Below, piece by piece: positions 7,282 through 14,932 of a stretch of DNA of 15,884 nt. The stretch comes from JAVJUS01 sp040220455 (GTDB lineage: Bacteria; Pseudomonadota; Alphaproteobacteria; DSM-16000; Inquilinaceae), in assembly GCA_040220455.1 (NCBI GenBank), contig JAVJUS010000097.1:1-15884 (forward strand). Reading direction: 5' to 3'. The notes beneath the pieces were generated by a model that saw nothing but the letters and a program-made list of their open reading frames with translations, made no database searches and was not told the DNA's origin. The number at the start of each line of letters is the position of its first letter. Position 1 is the first letter of the stretch. The position numbers and the translations under genes are program-made.

Positions 7282-7884
7282 TCACTGGGCGGCGAGGACG
7301 GAGTCGTCCTCTTCGCCGCTCTGCGCCCGCTCCGCCTCGCTCGGCTGGCGGCGGAAGACGATCGTCGCGCTGCCGAGGCGGATGCCGAACTTGGACACCG
7401 TCGCGCGGTTGATCATGACCTCGTCGTCCTGCAGGAACATCCAGTCCTCGAAGCGCACGCGCAGGGTCCGCTCCTGCATCTTCAGGTCGAAGTCGTAGGC
7501 GAAGTTGACCGCGTTGCCATAGGCCTTCATCAGCGCGGTGCCGATGACCCCGTCCTCCGAGCGCCCCTCGTAGGTGTGCTCGTCGATCTTCTCGATGACC
7601 CAGGTTCGCCGCTCGGTCTCGCCGTCTTCGTAGACGAAGTCCTCGACCAGGGTCAGCGTCCGGCCATCCCAGTCGCCCGTGATGTCGACGGTGAACTGTC
7701 GGCGCAGGGTGCCGAAGCGATCCTGGAAAATGCCCCAGGCCTTGGTCTTGCCCGCGAAATATTCCTCGAGAACGAAGCGGGGCTCGCGGCCCTCGAAATC
7801 CTCGGGTTTCATCATGCTGCATCCCGTAACTGACAACAGTGTCACGACCAGCAGGCCGAGCAGGGCCGCGGTTCGCCGTCTCAT
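7282..7884 (-). CDS. DUF3833 family lipoprotein
   Basis: This 200-aa lipoprotein has a signal sequence with lipobox VTGC (C22), so it should be lipidated and anchored to the inner or outer membrane. The mature domain has the DUF3833 pattern: EEYFAGKTKAWGIFQDRFG, RRQFTVDITGDWDGRTLTL, VEDFVYEDGETERRTW and EDWMFLQDDEVMINRA. The fold suggests a lipocalin-like beta barrel that could bind lipid. Start ATG at 7884 has GGAGGAG upstream and overlaps the MFS stop (ATGA), showing coupling. DUF3833 proteins recur next to CFA-type methyltransferases and the SDR in alphaproteobacterial singlet-oxygen loci; a role in handling modified lipid is inferred. The acidic tail (GEEDD) is not conserved, to my knowledge. 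Confidence 0.9.
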   Translation of the reverse strand: MRRRTAALLGLLVVTLLSVTGCSMMKPEDFEGREPRFVLEEYFAGKTKAWGIFQDRFGTLRRQFTVDITGDWDGRTLTLVEDFVYEDGETERRTWVIEKIDEHTYEGRSEDGVIGTALMKAYGNAVNFAYDFDLKMQERTLRVRFEDWMFLQDDEVMINRATVSKFGIRLGSATIVFRRQPSEAERAQSGEEDDSVLAAQ

Positions 7885-9227
7885 CCTGGGGCTCCTCCGA
7901 CGCTTCGGGTTCCGTCCTCGATCGCGCGCCGGACCTCCGCCTGCCGCTCGGCCGTGATCGGATATCCGAACATCAGTACGATGGACGCGGCCTTGAAGAT
8001 CACCGGCGCGAGCGCATAGAGCGCGGAAAGGGCGAAGAGCGCCGACGTCGAGTTGCGCGCCCCGTCCTCGAATCCGGCCAGATCGAGCAGCGGAAAGGCG
8101 AGCCCGACCGCCCCGGCAAGCGCGAGCTTCGTGACCATGCCCCAGATCGCGAAATAGACCCCGGTGCGCTGTTCTCCGGTCTCCAGCGTGTCGAGATCGA
8201 CCACGTCGGCCTGCATGGCGGCGGGCAGCACCAGGTCTGCGCCCAGCGCGATGCCGGTGGTCACGCAGACCGCGACGAACAGCCACAGATCCCCCGGCCC
8301 GAGCAGCGGCACCCAGACGAAGATCGCGCAAGCCCAGACCATCGCCGCCGACCAGACCCGGTGCTTGCCGAACCGGTAGGACAGCCGCACCCAGAACGGC
8401 ACGGCGACGATGCCGCTCAGGAAGTAGACGAAGAGCAGGATTCCGGCCCGGCTCGATTCCTCGAGGACGTTCGAGACGTACAGCAGAAACAGGGTCGCCG
8501 GCAGGCCGTTGGCGACGCCGTTGAGGAGGTAGGCGGTCACCAGCCGACGCATCGGCGCGTTGCGCGCCAGCACGCGGACGCCCTCGCGCCAGGAGACCCG
8601 GTGGCGCAGGACCGGCGGCGGCTCCGGCGTGCGCAGCAGCAGCGCGCCGACGCTCAGTGGCAGCAGCACGATCACGACGATGGCGACCACGCGCAGCGCC
8701 GGCCCCGCCTCGTCGGCGTCGACGTAGCCGAGCGCGGCCGGGATCGCCAGCGCCATCAGCGTGCCGGCGACGACGAACCCCTCCCGGAAGGCGGAGATCC
8801 GGCTGCGCTCGTCGTAGTCGGGGGAGAGCTCCGCCCCCCAGGCCGACAGGGGCAGGATCATCATCGTCCAGCCGGTGTAGAGCAGCAGGCTCCAGACCAG
8901 GAGATAGGCCGGCCCGGCGCCGTCGGGCGGCACGAACAGGTGCCAGACGGCGAGCATGACGACCGGCGTTCCCGCCACCACCCAGGGCCGGCGCCGGCCG
9001 AAGCGGGTGTTCAGCCGGTCGCTGGCGATGCCGATCATCGGGTCGGTGACGACGTCCCAGAGCCTCGCCAGCACGAGCAGCGTGCCGACCGCCGACAGGC
9101 CGAGGCCGACCTGCGTGGCGTAGAACTGGGGCAGGAAGACATAGACCGGCAGCACCAGCGCCGCCAGCGGCAGGGCCGGGGCGCCGTAGGCGACGAGGGT
9201 CAGGGTGGCGTGGCGGCCGGCGGGCAT
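7881..9227 (-). CDS. MFS transporter, GPH (MelB-type) cation symporter family
   Basis: This 448-aa inner-membrane protein has about 12 hydrophobic segments. It fits the glycoside-pentoside-hexuronide:cation symporter family: YGAPALPLAALVLPVYVFLP at the N-terminus, then LWDVVTDPMIGIASDR with D58 and D62 (aligning with MelB D55 and D59), FGRRRPWVV in the first cytoplasmic loop, and K367 in MVTKLALAGA. In MelB these residues bind cation and sugar. The ATG at 9227 has AGGA only one base away, a poor site, but no better in-frame start is seen. It lies 28 nt after the methyltransferase gene and overlaps the DUF3833 start by 4 nt. In this context the cargo is more likely a lipid-related molecule than a sugar (compare MFSD2A, a lipid-transporting relative); this is inference. 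Confidence 0.92.
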   Translation of the reverse strand: MPAGRHATLTLVAYGAPALPLAALVLPVYVFLPQFYATQVGLGLSAVGTLLVLARLWDVVTDPMIGIASDRLNTRFGRRRPWVVAGTPVVMLAVWHLFVPPDGAGPAYLLVWSLLLYTGWTMMILPLSAWGAELSPDYDERSRISAFREGFVVAGTLMALAIPAALGYVDADEAGPALRVVAIVVIVLLPLSVGALLLRTPEPPPVLRHRVSWREGVRVLARNAPMRRLVTAYLLNGVANGLPATLFLLYVSNVLEESSRAGILLFVYFLSGIVAVPFWVRLSYRFGKHRVWSAAMVWACAIFVWVPLLGPGDLWLFVAVCVTTGIALGADLVLPAAMQADVVDLDTLETGEQRTGVYFAIWGMVTKLALAGAVGLAFPLLDLAGFEDGARNSTSALFALSALYALAPVIFKAASIVLMFGYPITAERQAEVRRAIEDGTRSVGGAPG

Positions 9228-9255
9228 TCCTGGGCGGGCGATCGGCGGCGGGTGA

Positions 9256-10563
9256 TCAGGGCCGGTGCACGGCCATCTGGCGGACGTCGATCGTCCCGAC
9301 GCCGAAGCCGGCCGCGCAATAGGCGAGGTACTGCTCCCACAGCCGCTTGAACCGGTCGTCGAAGCCCATGGCGCGGATGCCGGGCCAGGCGGCCTGGAAG
9401 CGGCGGTTCCAGGCCCGCAGGGTGGCGGCGTAGTCGCCGCCGAAGGTCTCGATCCGCCCGGTCGTCAGGCCGGCCGCCGCCACCTCCCGGTCGAGCGCGG
9501 CCGGCGAGGGCAGCATGCCGCCGGGAAAGACGTAGCGCTGGATGTAGTCCGCGCCGCGGCGATAGTCGTCGAAGTACCGGTCGGCGATCGTGATCACCTG
9601 CAGCCCCGCGACGCCGCCGGGCGTCAGCCGGTCGCGCAGGCCGGCGAAGAAGCGCGCCCAATACTCGGCGCCGACCGCCTCGAACATCTCGATCGAGGCG
9701 ATCCGGTCGAATCGGCCCTCGACGTCGCGATAGTCCTGCAGCCGCACCTCGACCCGGTCGGCGAGGCCGGCCTCGTGGACGCGCTTGCGGGCGTAGTCGT
9801 GCTGCTCCCGGCTGATCGTGATCGCGGTGACCCGGGCGTCGTATTCGCGCGCCGCGTGCTCGGCGAAGCCGCCCCAGCCGCAGCCGATCTCCAGCACGCT
9901 CTGCCCGCGCTCCAGCCCCATCACCTCGCACAGCCGCTGGTATTTGAGCTCTTGCGCGGCCGCCAGGGGGCCACCGAGGTCCCGCGCCGCGCCGGCGTCG
10001 TCCGGCGTCGGGGCGAAGGCGATCGCGTCGCCCGCCCCGTCGTCGAACACCGCCGAAGAATAGGTCATCGTCGGGTCGAGCCAGGCTTCGTAGAAGGCGT
10101 TGCCCAGGTCGTAATGCTTGGCGATGTTGCGCTTGGCGCCGGCGCGCGTGTTGGCGCGGAACGCGTGCGCGATCCGGCCGGCGAGCCGGACCCAGGGCCG
10201 GCCCGCCATCTCCCCGGCGATGTGGTCGCGGTTGACCAGGAAGAAGACGAACAGCGCCTCGGGATCCGGGCTCGACCAGTCGCCGTCCAGATACGCCTCG
10301 CAGAAGCCGAGATTGCCCCCGGTCAGGAAGCGCCGGGCCAGCCGGTCGCGATGGATCTCCAGCCGTGCGGCCGGGCCGGCGGAGCGCCCGCCGAAGCGCC
10401 GCGTCTCGCCGTCGGGCAGCACGACGTCCAGGGTGCCGATCTCCAGGCGATGGCCGAGGGAGAGCATCAGCCGCATCGTGCGCGACGGGCGATAGGCGCC
10501 GTCGCTGCGGCGGTGGGGCAGGGAGCGGGTCGCGTCGCTCTGGCGATCGGTCTCGACGGTCAT
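9256..10563 (-). CDS. cfa: Cyclopropane-fatty-acid synthase-like SAM methyltransferase
   Basis: This 435-aa SAM-dependent methyltransferase acts on unsaturated acyl chains of membrane phospholipids. Motifs: KHYDLGNAFYEAWLDPTMTY (149-168), SAM motif LEIGCGWGGF (224-233), SIEMFEAVG (290-298) and IQRYVFPGGMLPS (341-353), in canonical CFA synthase order. The N-terminus (1-30) is extended and basic. About 20 extra residues (174-197) precede the SAM domain. In Rhodobacter the relatives next to a flavin amine oxidase and photolyase act in 11-methyl furan fatty acid synthesis (UfaM), so methylation of a diunsaturated chain is as likely as cyclopropanation. The ATG has no clear RBS; the gap to the DUF1365 gene is 61 nt. 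Confidence 0.94.
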   Translation of the reverse strand: MTVETDRQSDATRSLPHRRSDGAYRPSRTMRLMLSLGHRLEIGTLDVVLPDGETRRFGGRSAGPAARLEIHRDRLARRFLTGGNLGFCEAYLDGDWSSPDPEALFVFFLVNRDHIAGEMAGRPWVRLAGRIAHAFRANTRAGAKRNIAKHYDLGNAFYEAWLDPTMTYSSAVFDDGAGDAIAFAPTPDDAGAARDLGGPLAAAQELKYQRLCEVMGLERGQSVLEIGCGWGGFAEHAAREYDARVTAITISREQHDYARKRVHEAGLADRVEVRLQDYRDVEGRFDRIASIEMFEAVGAEYWARFFAGLRDRLTPGGVAGLQVITIADRYFDDYRRGADYIQRYVFPGGMLPSPAALDREVAAAGLTTGRIETFGGDYAATLRAWNRRFQAAWPGIRAMGFDDRFKRLWEQYLAYCAAGFGVGTIDVRQMAVHRP

Positions 10564-10624
10564 GGCCGGGTCGCTGTCGTCTCGTCGGAGGGAAGGGGGG
10601 AGGGCGGGATCGGCACCAGGCGCC

Positions 10625-11677
10625 TCACGATCGCGCGGCGGCGCGGCCGCGCGCCCGGGGCCGGCGGGGATGGTAGGTCGCGCCCTTGAGCCAGAGCTTG
10701 AGCGCCTGCCAGTGGATCGCGGCGACGACCTTGAAGGTCATCAGCGGGTGGGTGGCGAAGGCGGCGGCCAGCGACCGGTCGTCGAGCGGTCGGCGGCGCC
10801 CGTCCAGCGTCGCGATCAGCAACTCGCCCGACGGCACCGACTGGCGGATCAGGAAGGACAGCCGCTCGCCGGGCTCCTTCAGGCGGAAGCGGTAGGTCGA
10901 CTCCATGCCGATGAAGGGCGAGACATAGAACCGCTTGGCGCATTCCTGGAGCACGGGGCGGGACCGGGCGGATCGCCGCGTCGCGTCGGGCGCGGGGCTC
11001 AATGACCGGCCGTCGCCGCCTGCGTTGCCCCCCGTGGGAGAGGGACAGGGCGAGGGGTTGCAGGCTTCCGGATCCGGTCCCGAGGCCTGCAACCCCTCGC
11101 CCTCCCGCGGCCTGCCGGCCGCGGGCCCCTGCCTCTCCCCATGGGAGTGAGGGGCATCCCCGTCGCCGGAGCCCTGCACCGGCAGGACATAGGCGTGGCC
11201 CTCGCCGAAGGTGTTGTGCACCTCGTAGATCATCGCGACCAGGCGGCCCTCGGCGTCTCGGCAGAAATACAAGCTGATCGGGTTGAAGACGTAACCGAGC
11301 ACGCGCGGAAAGCAAAGCAGTTCGATGCGCGCCGCGCCGGCCGACAGCCCGTGCTCGGCCAGTCGCGCCTCGACCCAGGGCCTGAGCGCGGAGCCGTCGC
11401 GCGCGCCATGGTCGCGGCTCCTGAGCGCGATCAGGTTGGCGCGGTCGTGGGAGAATAGCCGCAGCCGCCGGTCGAGATCGGGCAGCCGGTCGATATCCAC
11501 CAGCAGGCAGAACACCCGGTAAGCGAAACGGTGCCGCACCTCACCCAGCCGGCGATGCATCACCCGGCCGACATAGAGCGCGCCGTCGAGCGGCTGCGGC
11601 GCCTCGGCGTCGGCACCGGTCTCGGTCACGGAACGGTCGGTGGTCGGCGGCATGGCGCGATCGTCGGCTCGGCTCAC
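10625..11677 (-). CDS. DUF1365 family protein, interrupted in frame by a palindromic repeat
   Basis: This 350-aa protein is of a family nearly always beside CFA-type methyltransferases and flavin amine oxidases; its biochemical role is unknown. Family signatures are LYVGRVMHRRLGEVRHRFAY (34-53), LCFPRVLGYVFNPISLYFC (121-139), EVHNTFGEGHAYVLPV (152-167) and CAKRFYVSPFIGMESTYRFR (246-265). The family normally has a short linker between the last two; here 78 residues (168-245) intervene, including about 50 encoded by an inserted palindromic element (11019-11168). The reading frame is kept. The start taken is GTG at 11677, which overlaps the flavoprotein stop (GTGA) and has AGGA 9 nt upstream; ATG at 11653 is the alternative and has no RBS. 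The protein may tolerate the loop, or be impaired. Confidence 0.88.
   Translation of the reverse strand: MSRADDRAMPPTTDRSVTETGADAEAPQPLDGALYVGRVMHRRLGEVRHRFAYRVFCLLVDIDRLPDLDRRLRLFSHDRANLIALRSRDHGARDGSALRPWVEARLAEHGLSAGAARIELLCFPRVLGYVFNPISLYFCRDAEGRLVAMIYEVHNTFGEGHAYVLPVQGSGDGDAPHSHGERQGPAAGRPREGEGLQASGPDPEACNPSPCPSPTGGNAGGDGRSLSPAPDATRRSARSRPVLQECAKRFYVSPFIGMESTYRFRLKEPGERLSFLIRQSVPSGELLIATLDGRRRPLDDRSLAAAFATHPLMTFKVVAAIHWQALKLWLKGATYHPRRPRARGRAAARS
11026..11156. repeat. 131-bp palindromic (MITE-like) element inside the DUF1365 gene
   Basis: The core is a perfect 18-bp inverted repeat, arms at 11048-11065 and 11085-11102, with a self-complementary CCGGATCCGG in the loop. A second perfect hairpin, CCCGCGGCC-TGCC-GGCCGCGGG, is at 11104-11125. 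The ends are inverted and similar: TGCCCC...GTGGGAGAGG at 11026-11043 against CCTCTCCCCATGGGAG..GGGGCA at the right. A 9-bp direct repeat CCGTCGCCG flanks it (11010-11018, 11160-11168), offset exactly 150 bp, which could be a target duplication. It has the look of dispersed high-GC intergenic repeats but lies in a gene. Confidence 0.75.
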
Positions 11678-13038
11678 TCGGCGGCGTCCTGAAGGGCGGT
11701 CCCGGCGGGGGTCGCGTTGCGCCCGGCGGGGGAGACCTCCTCGATCGACCAGGGGCGCCGGGCCCCCAGCGCCTCGGCCACGGCAAGGCCGGCCGAAAGC
11801 CCGTCCTCGTGGAAGCCGTAGCCGCACCAGGCCCCGCAGAACCACAGCCGGTCCGCGCCCTGGATCCGGCCCAGCCGGTCCTGCGCCGCGACGGCGGCGG
11901 CGTCGAACTGCGGGTGGTCGTAGTCGAAGGCGGCGTGGGTCCGCGCCGGGTCCGGCTCGCGCAGGGGGTTGAGCGAGACGAACAGCTCGACCGCCGGATC
12001 GATGCCCTGGAGGCTGTTCATCCAGTAGGTAACGGAGGTCTTCGGCGGCGCGTCGCCGGCCCCCGTCAGCGAGGCGTCGCGGCCCGTCATGTAGTTCCAG
12101 CTCGCCCAGGCCCGGCGCCGGCGCGGCATCAGCGACGGGTCGGCGTGGAGCACGGCGCGGTTCGCCTCGAACCGGACGGCGCCGAGGATGTCGGCCTCCT
12201 CGGGCAGCGGCGCGGTCATCATCGCCAGCGCCTGGTCGGCGTGGCAGGCCAGCACCACGTGGTCGAAGCGATCGGCGTGGCCGTCGGCGTCGCGCACGAC
12301 CACGCCGTCCGCGCGCCGTGCGACGGCCGTGACGCCTGCGCCGGTGCGCAGCCGGTCGCCCAGCGGCGCGGTCAGCTTCGCGACATATGCGCGGCTGCCG
12401 CCGGCGACGGTGCGCCAGCGCGGCCGGTCGTCGAGGCTCAACAGGCCGTGATTGGCGAAGAAGCGCACGAAGCTCGCCGCCGGGAAGCGCATCATCTCCG
12501 CCACCGTCGCCGACCAGATCGCAGCACCCATGGGCAGCAGGTGGTCGTCGACGAAGGCCCGGCCGTAGCGCCCGGCGCGCAGGTAGTCGCCCAGGCTCGG
12601 CCCCTCGGCCGCCGGCACCGTCCCGTCCAGCAGGGTCGGCGCTTCGCGGTAGAAGCGCAGCACGTCGCGGATCATGCCCCAATGTCCGGGCCGCGCCAGG
12701 TTCCGGCGCTGGGCGAACAGGCCCGTCAGCCCGGTGCCGCTGTACTCGAGCGCGCCATCGCGGGCGGAGACGGCGAAGGACATGGTCGACGGCCGGCTCT
12801 CGACCCCCAGCATGTCGAACAGGGCGCAGAGATTGGGGTAGGTCCGGTCGTTGAAGACGATGAAGCCGGTGTCGACCGGCACCGTGCCGGACCCGTCGGG
12901 CCGGGGCGCCTCGACCGTGTTGGAATGGCCGCCGGGCCGCCCCGCCTTCTCGTAGACCACGACCTCGTGGCCCGCCCGGTCCAGCGCCCAGGCGCAGCCC
13001 AGCCCGGTGATGCCGGCGCCGACGACGGCGATCCTCAT
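11674..13038 (-). CDS. FAD-dependent amine oxidase-like protein (flavin acyl desaturase candidate)
   Basis: This 454-aa flavoprotein has the FAD-binding motif VVGAGITGLGCAWALDRAGH (5-24), E30 for the ribose and GRPGGHSNTV (33-42). It also has VDTGFIVFNDRTYPNL (55-70), and near the C-terminus LWFCGAWCGYGFHEDGL, the second FAD-binding stretch of amine oxidase/phytoene desaturase-like enzymes. No signal or clear transmembrane helix is seen. In Rhodobacter a flavin amine oxidase of this locus (UfaD, as I recall) desaturates the monounsaturated acyl chain before methylation in furan fatty acid synthesis; homology of role is inferred from family plus neighbours. The ATG at 13038 has AGGA about 9 nt upstream and overlaps the stop of a 25-codon mini-ORF (ATGA). 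Its own stop overlaps the DUF1365 GTG. Confidence 0.92.
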   Translation of the reverse strand: MRIAVVGAGITGLGCAWALDRAGHEVVVYEKAGRPGGHSNTVEAPRPDGSGTVPVDTGFIVFNDRTYPNLCALFDMLGVESRPSTMSFAVSARDGALEYSGTGLTGLFAQRRNLARPGHWGMIRDVLRFYREAPTLLDGTVPAAEGPSLGDYLRAGRYGRAFVDDHLLPMGAAIWSATVAEMMRFPAASFVRFFANHGLLSLDDRPRWRTVAGGSRAYVAKLTAPLGDRLRTGAGVTAVARRADGVVVRDADGHADRFDHVVLACHADQALAMMTAPLPEEADILGAVRFEANRAVLHADPSLMPRRRRAWASWNYMTGRDASLTGAGDAPPKTSVTYWMNSLQGIDPAVELFVSLNPLREPDPARTHAAFDYDHPQFDAAAVAAQDRLGRIQGADRLWFCGAWCGYGFHEDGLSAGLAVAEALGARRPWSIEEVSPAGRNATPAGTALQDAAE

Positions 13039-13112
13039 GCGCGGGCGTCCTGCGTCGGGCGGACGTCCGGTCGGCGGCGGGCGTCCGGTCGGGGGCGGGC
13101 GTCTCGGCTCAT
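13035..13112 (-). CDS. 25-codon mini-ORF of hexapeptide repeats before the flavoprotein gene
   Basis: After the initial Met this frame encodes four imperfect hexapeptides, SRDARP, RPDARR, RPDVRP and TQDARA. Its TGA overlaps the flavoprotein ATG (ATGA at 13038-13035), and its own ATG overlaps the stop of the preceding 15-codon ORF. No Shine-Dalgarno is visible, so initiation would rely on re-initiation. The peptide may be a by-product of coupling rather than a functional product. Confidence 0.3.
   Translation of the reverse strand: MSRDARPRPDARRRPDVRPTQDARA
13040..13111. repeat. 18-bp tandem repeat, four imperfect copies
   Basis: On the plus strand, GGGCGTCCTGCGTCGGGC, GGACGTCCGGTCGGCGGC and GGGCGTCCGGTCGGGGGC follow each other at 13043-13096, and a diverged fourth unit follows to about 13111. 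A further related stretch (CCGGTCGGGGGC) is at 13125-13136. The period of 18 preserves the reading frame of the mini-ORF on the minus strand. Confidence 0.7.
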
Positions 13113-13156
13113 GTCTGTCGGATTCCGGTCGGGGGCGCGGGGCGTCGGGGCCTCAT
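13109..13156 (-). CDS. 15-codon mini-ORF after the photolyase gene
   Basis: ATG at 13156 overlaps the photolyase stop (ATGA), the frame encodes MRPRRPAPPTGIRQT, and its TGA overlaps the next mini-ORF's ATG (again ATGA). It has no RBS of its own. It is listed because it is the first link of a three-step stop-start relay to the flavoprotein gene. The chance that it is fortuitous is real. Confidence 0.25.
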   Translation of the reverse strand: MRPRRPAPPTGIRQT

Positions 13157-14646
13157 GCGCCGGTCTTGATGGTCTCGAACGCGTCGAGCGCGCGTCGGCG
13201 GGCCTGCTTGTGATCGACGACGGGCGCCGGATAGGTCTCGCCCAGGATCACCCCCGCCCGGTCGAGCGCCGCGCTCGGCGCCTCCCACGGCTTGTGGAGA
13301 TACTTGTCGGGCAAGGCGGCGATCTCCGGCACCCAGTGTCGGACATAGGTGCCGTCGGGGTCGAACTTCTCCCCCTGCAGCACCGGGTTGAAGATGCGAA
13401 AGTAGGGCGCGGCGTCCGCCCCGCAACCCGCCACCCATTGCCAGCTCGCCGAATTGCTCGCCAGGTCGGCGTCGACCAGCGTGTCCCAGAACCAGGCCTC
13501 GCCCGCCTGCCAGGGCTGGAGCAGGTGCTTGACCAGGAAGCTGGCGGTGATCATCCGCACGCGATTGTGCATCCAGCCGGTGGTCCAGAGCTCCCGCATC
13601 CCGGCGTCGACCACCGGATAGCCGGTTCGGCCGCGCTGCCAGGCCCGCACCAGCCGGCCGTCCGGATCGTCGGCCCAGGGGAAGCCGGCGAAGCGGTCGT
13701 CCAGGGGTTCGTCGGGCAGGTCGGGGAAGTGGTAGAGCAGGTGGTAGGAGAATTCCCGCCACACGATTTCCTGCAGGAAGGCTTCCATCGCCTCGCCGGC
13801 CGCGCCGCCGGCCTCCGCCCGGGCGTGCTCGACCGCGTGCCATACCCGGCGCGGCCCGATCTCGCCCCAGTGCAAGTGCGGAGAGAGGCCGGAGGTGCCG
13901 GGCAGGTCGGGCCGGTTGCGCCGGTCGTCGTAGCGCGCCGCCGCCTCGTCGAGGAACCGGTCGAGCCGCGCCCTGGCGCCCGCTTCGCCCGGCGTCCAGG
14001 TCTCACGCAGGCCGCCCGCCCAATCGGGCTTCGTCGGCCGCAGGCCCCAGTTCTCCAGCGCCTCGCTCGCCGGCGCCGGGTCGAGCCCGGGGACCGCGCG
14101 CGGCGCGGCGGCGGGGCGGGCGATCTCCTCCGCCCGGGCCCGGCAGGCCCGCCAGAAGGGGGTGTAGACCTTGTAGGGTCCGCCGGTCTTGGTCTCGACC
14201 GTCCAGGGCTCGAACAGCAGCGCGGCGTCGTGGCTGGCCACATCGAGCCCGCGATCCTTGAGCGCGGCCTTGATCTCCTTGTCGCGGGCGATGGCCCAGG
14301 GCTCGTAGCGGCGATTCCAGGCCACCGCGCCCGCGCCCGTCTCCTCGATCAGGGTGTCGAGCACGTCCGCCGCCTTGCCCGCCCGCAGGACCAGCGGCGC
14401 CCCGCGCTCGGCCAGGTCGGCGGCCAGACGCTCGAGACTGCCGTGCAGCCACCAGCGCGTGGCGCCGCCCGGCTTCCACGGCCCCGCGTCGGCGTCGTCG
14501 AGTATGAAGAGCGGCACGACCCTCCGGCCGCTGTCGACCGCCGCGCGCAGCGCCGGGTTGTCGGCGAGGCGGAGATCGAGGCGGAACCAGACGATGATCG
14601 GGGAGTCGGGCGGTCTCGAATCAGGGGAAGACGCGTCGTCGGCCAT
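13153..14646 (-). CDS. phrB: Deoxyribodipyrimidine (CPD) photolyase, class I
   Basis: This 497-aa light-driven DNA repair enzyme splits cyclobutane pyrimidine dimers. The N-terminal antenna domain starts IIVWFRLDLRLADNPAL (17-33). The FAD domain carries TSGLSPHLHWGEIGPR (251-266), EIVWREFSYHLLYHFP (293-308), RTGYPVVDAGMREL (340-353), GWMHNRVRM (357-365) and DAAPYFRIFNP (411-421). E293 and W296 match the dimer-contacting pair. W379 and W402 match E. coli W359 and W382 of the electron-transfer chain, with W324 a likely third member. N398 is the flavin-facing Asn. Length is normal. The ATG at 14646 has no clear RBS, and the first 15 residues are unconserved. The 117-nt gap behind the 38-aa gene holds no other gene I can support. 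Confidence 0.96.
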   Translation of the reverse strand: MADDASSPDSRPPDSPIIVWFRLDLRLADNPALRAAVDSGRRVVPLFILDDADAGPWKPGGATRWWLHGSLERLAADLAERGAPLVLRAGKAADVLDTLIEETGAGAVAWNRRYEPWAIARDKEIKAALKDRGLDVASHDAALLFEPWTVETKTGGPYKVYTPFWRACRARAEEIARPAAAPRAVPGLDPAPASEALENWGLRPTKPDWAGGLRETWTPGEAGARARLDRFLDEAAARYDDRRNRPDLPGTSGLSPHLHWGEIGPRRVWHAVEHARAEAGGAAGEAMEAFLQEIVWREFSYHLLYHFPDLPDEPLDDRFAGFPWADDPDGRLVRAWQRGRTGYPVVDAGMRELWTTGWMHNRVRMITASFLVKHLLQPWQAGEAWFWDTLVDADLASNSASWQWVAGCGADAAPYFRIFNPVLQGEKFDPDGTYVRHWVPEIAALPDKYLHKPWEAPSAALDRAGVILGETYPAPVVDHKQARRRALDAFETIKTGA

Positions 14647-14762
14647 GTCCGGGATGTATCACGCCAGGGGTGGGCCGTCGCTACCGGTCACACGCAGCGT
14701 GCGACATTCGCGCGCGCCCGCTGGCCGCCCGGGCCGGTGCGAGCGCGTCTCTGCCGCGGGAG

Positions 14763-14879
14763 TCAGGCGGCGCGGCCTCGGGTCAGTCGAACCGCGCGGC
14801 ACGCCAGACAGAGTCCCGTGAAGCCGATGACGAGAACGGTGCGATCGAGCATTCCCAAGCGGTGGCGTCCAGAGCGCAT
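14763..14879 (-). CDS. Small (38 aa) predicted membrane protein, first gene of the minus operon
   Basis: The ATG at 14879 has a strong site, AGGAG at 14892-14888 with 8-nt spacing, and the frame runs 38 codons to TGA at 14765-14763. The peptide has a basic N-terminus (MRSGRHRLGM), one hydrophobic segment (TVLVIGFTGLCLACRAV) and an Arg-rich tail (RLTRGRAA), the usual look of a single-pass small membrane protein. It starts about 46 nt after the transcription start predicted from the RpoE-like promoter and precedes the photolyase. I do not recognise the family. An 84-codon frame overlapping it (14659-14913) has a poorer start and non-coding-like composition. Confidence 0.55.
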   Translation of the reverse strand: MRSGRHRLGMLDRTVLVIGFTGLCLACRAVRLTRGRAA

Positions 14880-14932
14880 CGATTTCTCTCCTGTCCGAGG
14901 AAAAAGAAGTCATTGGCTTGATGGCCGAGTAT

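Noticed and set aside
13040..13111. CRISPR array
   Set aside because: The repeats are 18 bp, directly adjacent and imperfect with no spacers; a simple tandem repeat.
14659..14913. 84-codon minus-strand ORF before the photolyase
   Set aside because: No good RBS and His/Arg/Pro-rich product; the 38-codon frame at 14763-14879 inside it has a strong AGGAG and a credible membrane helix.
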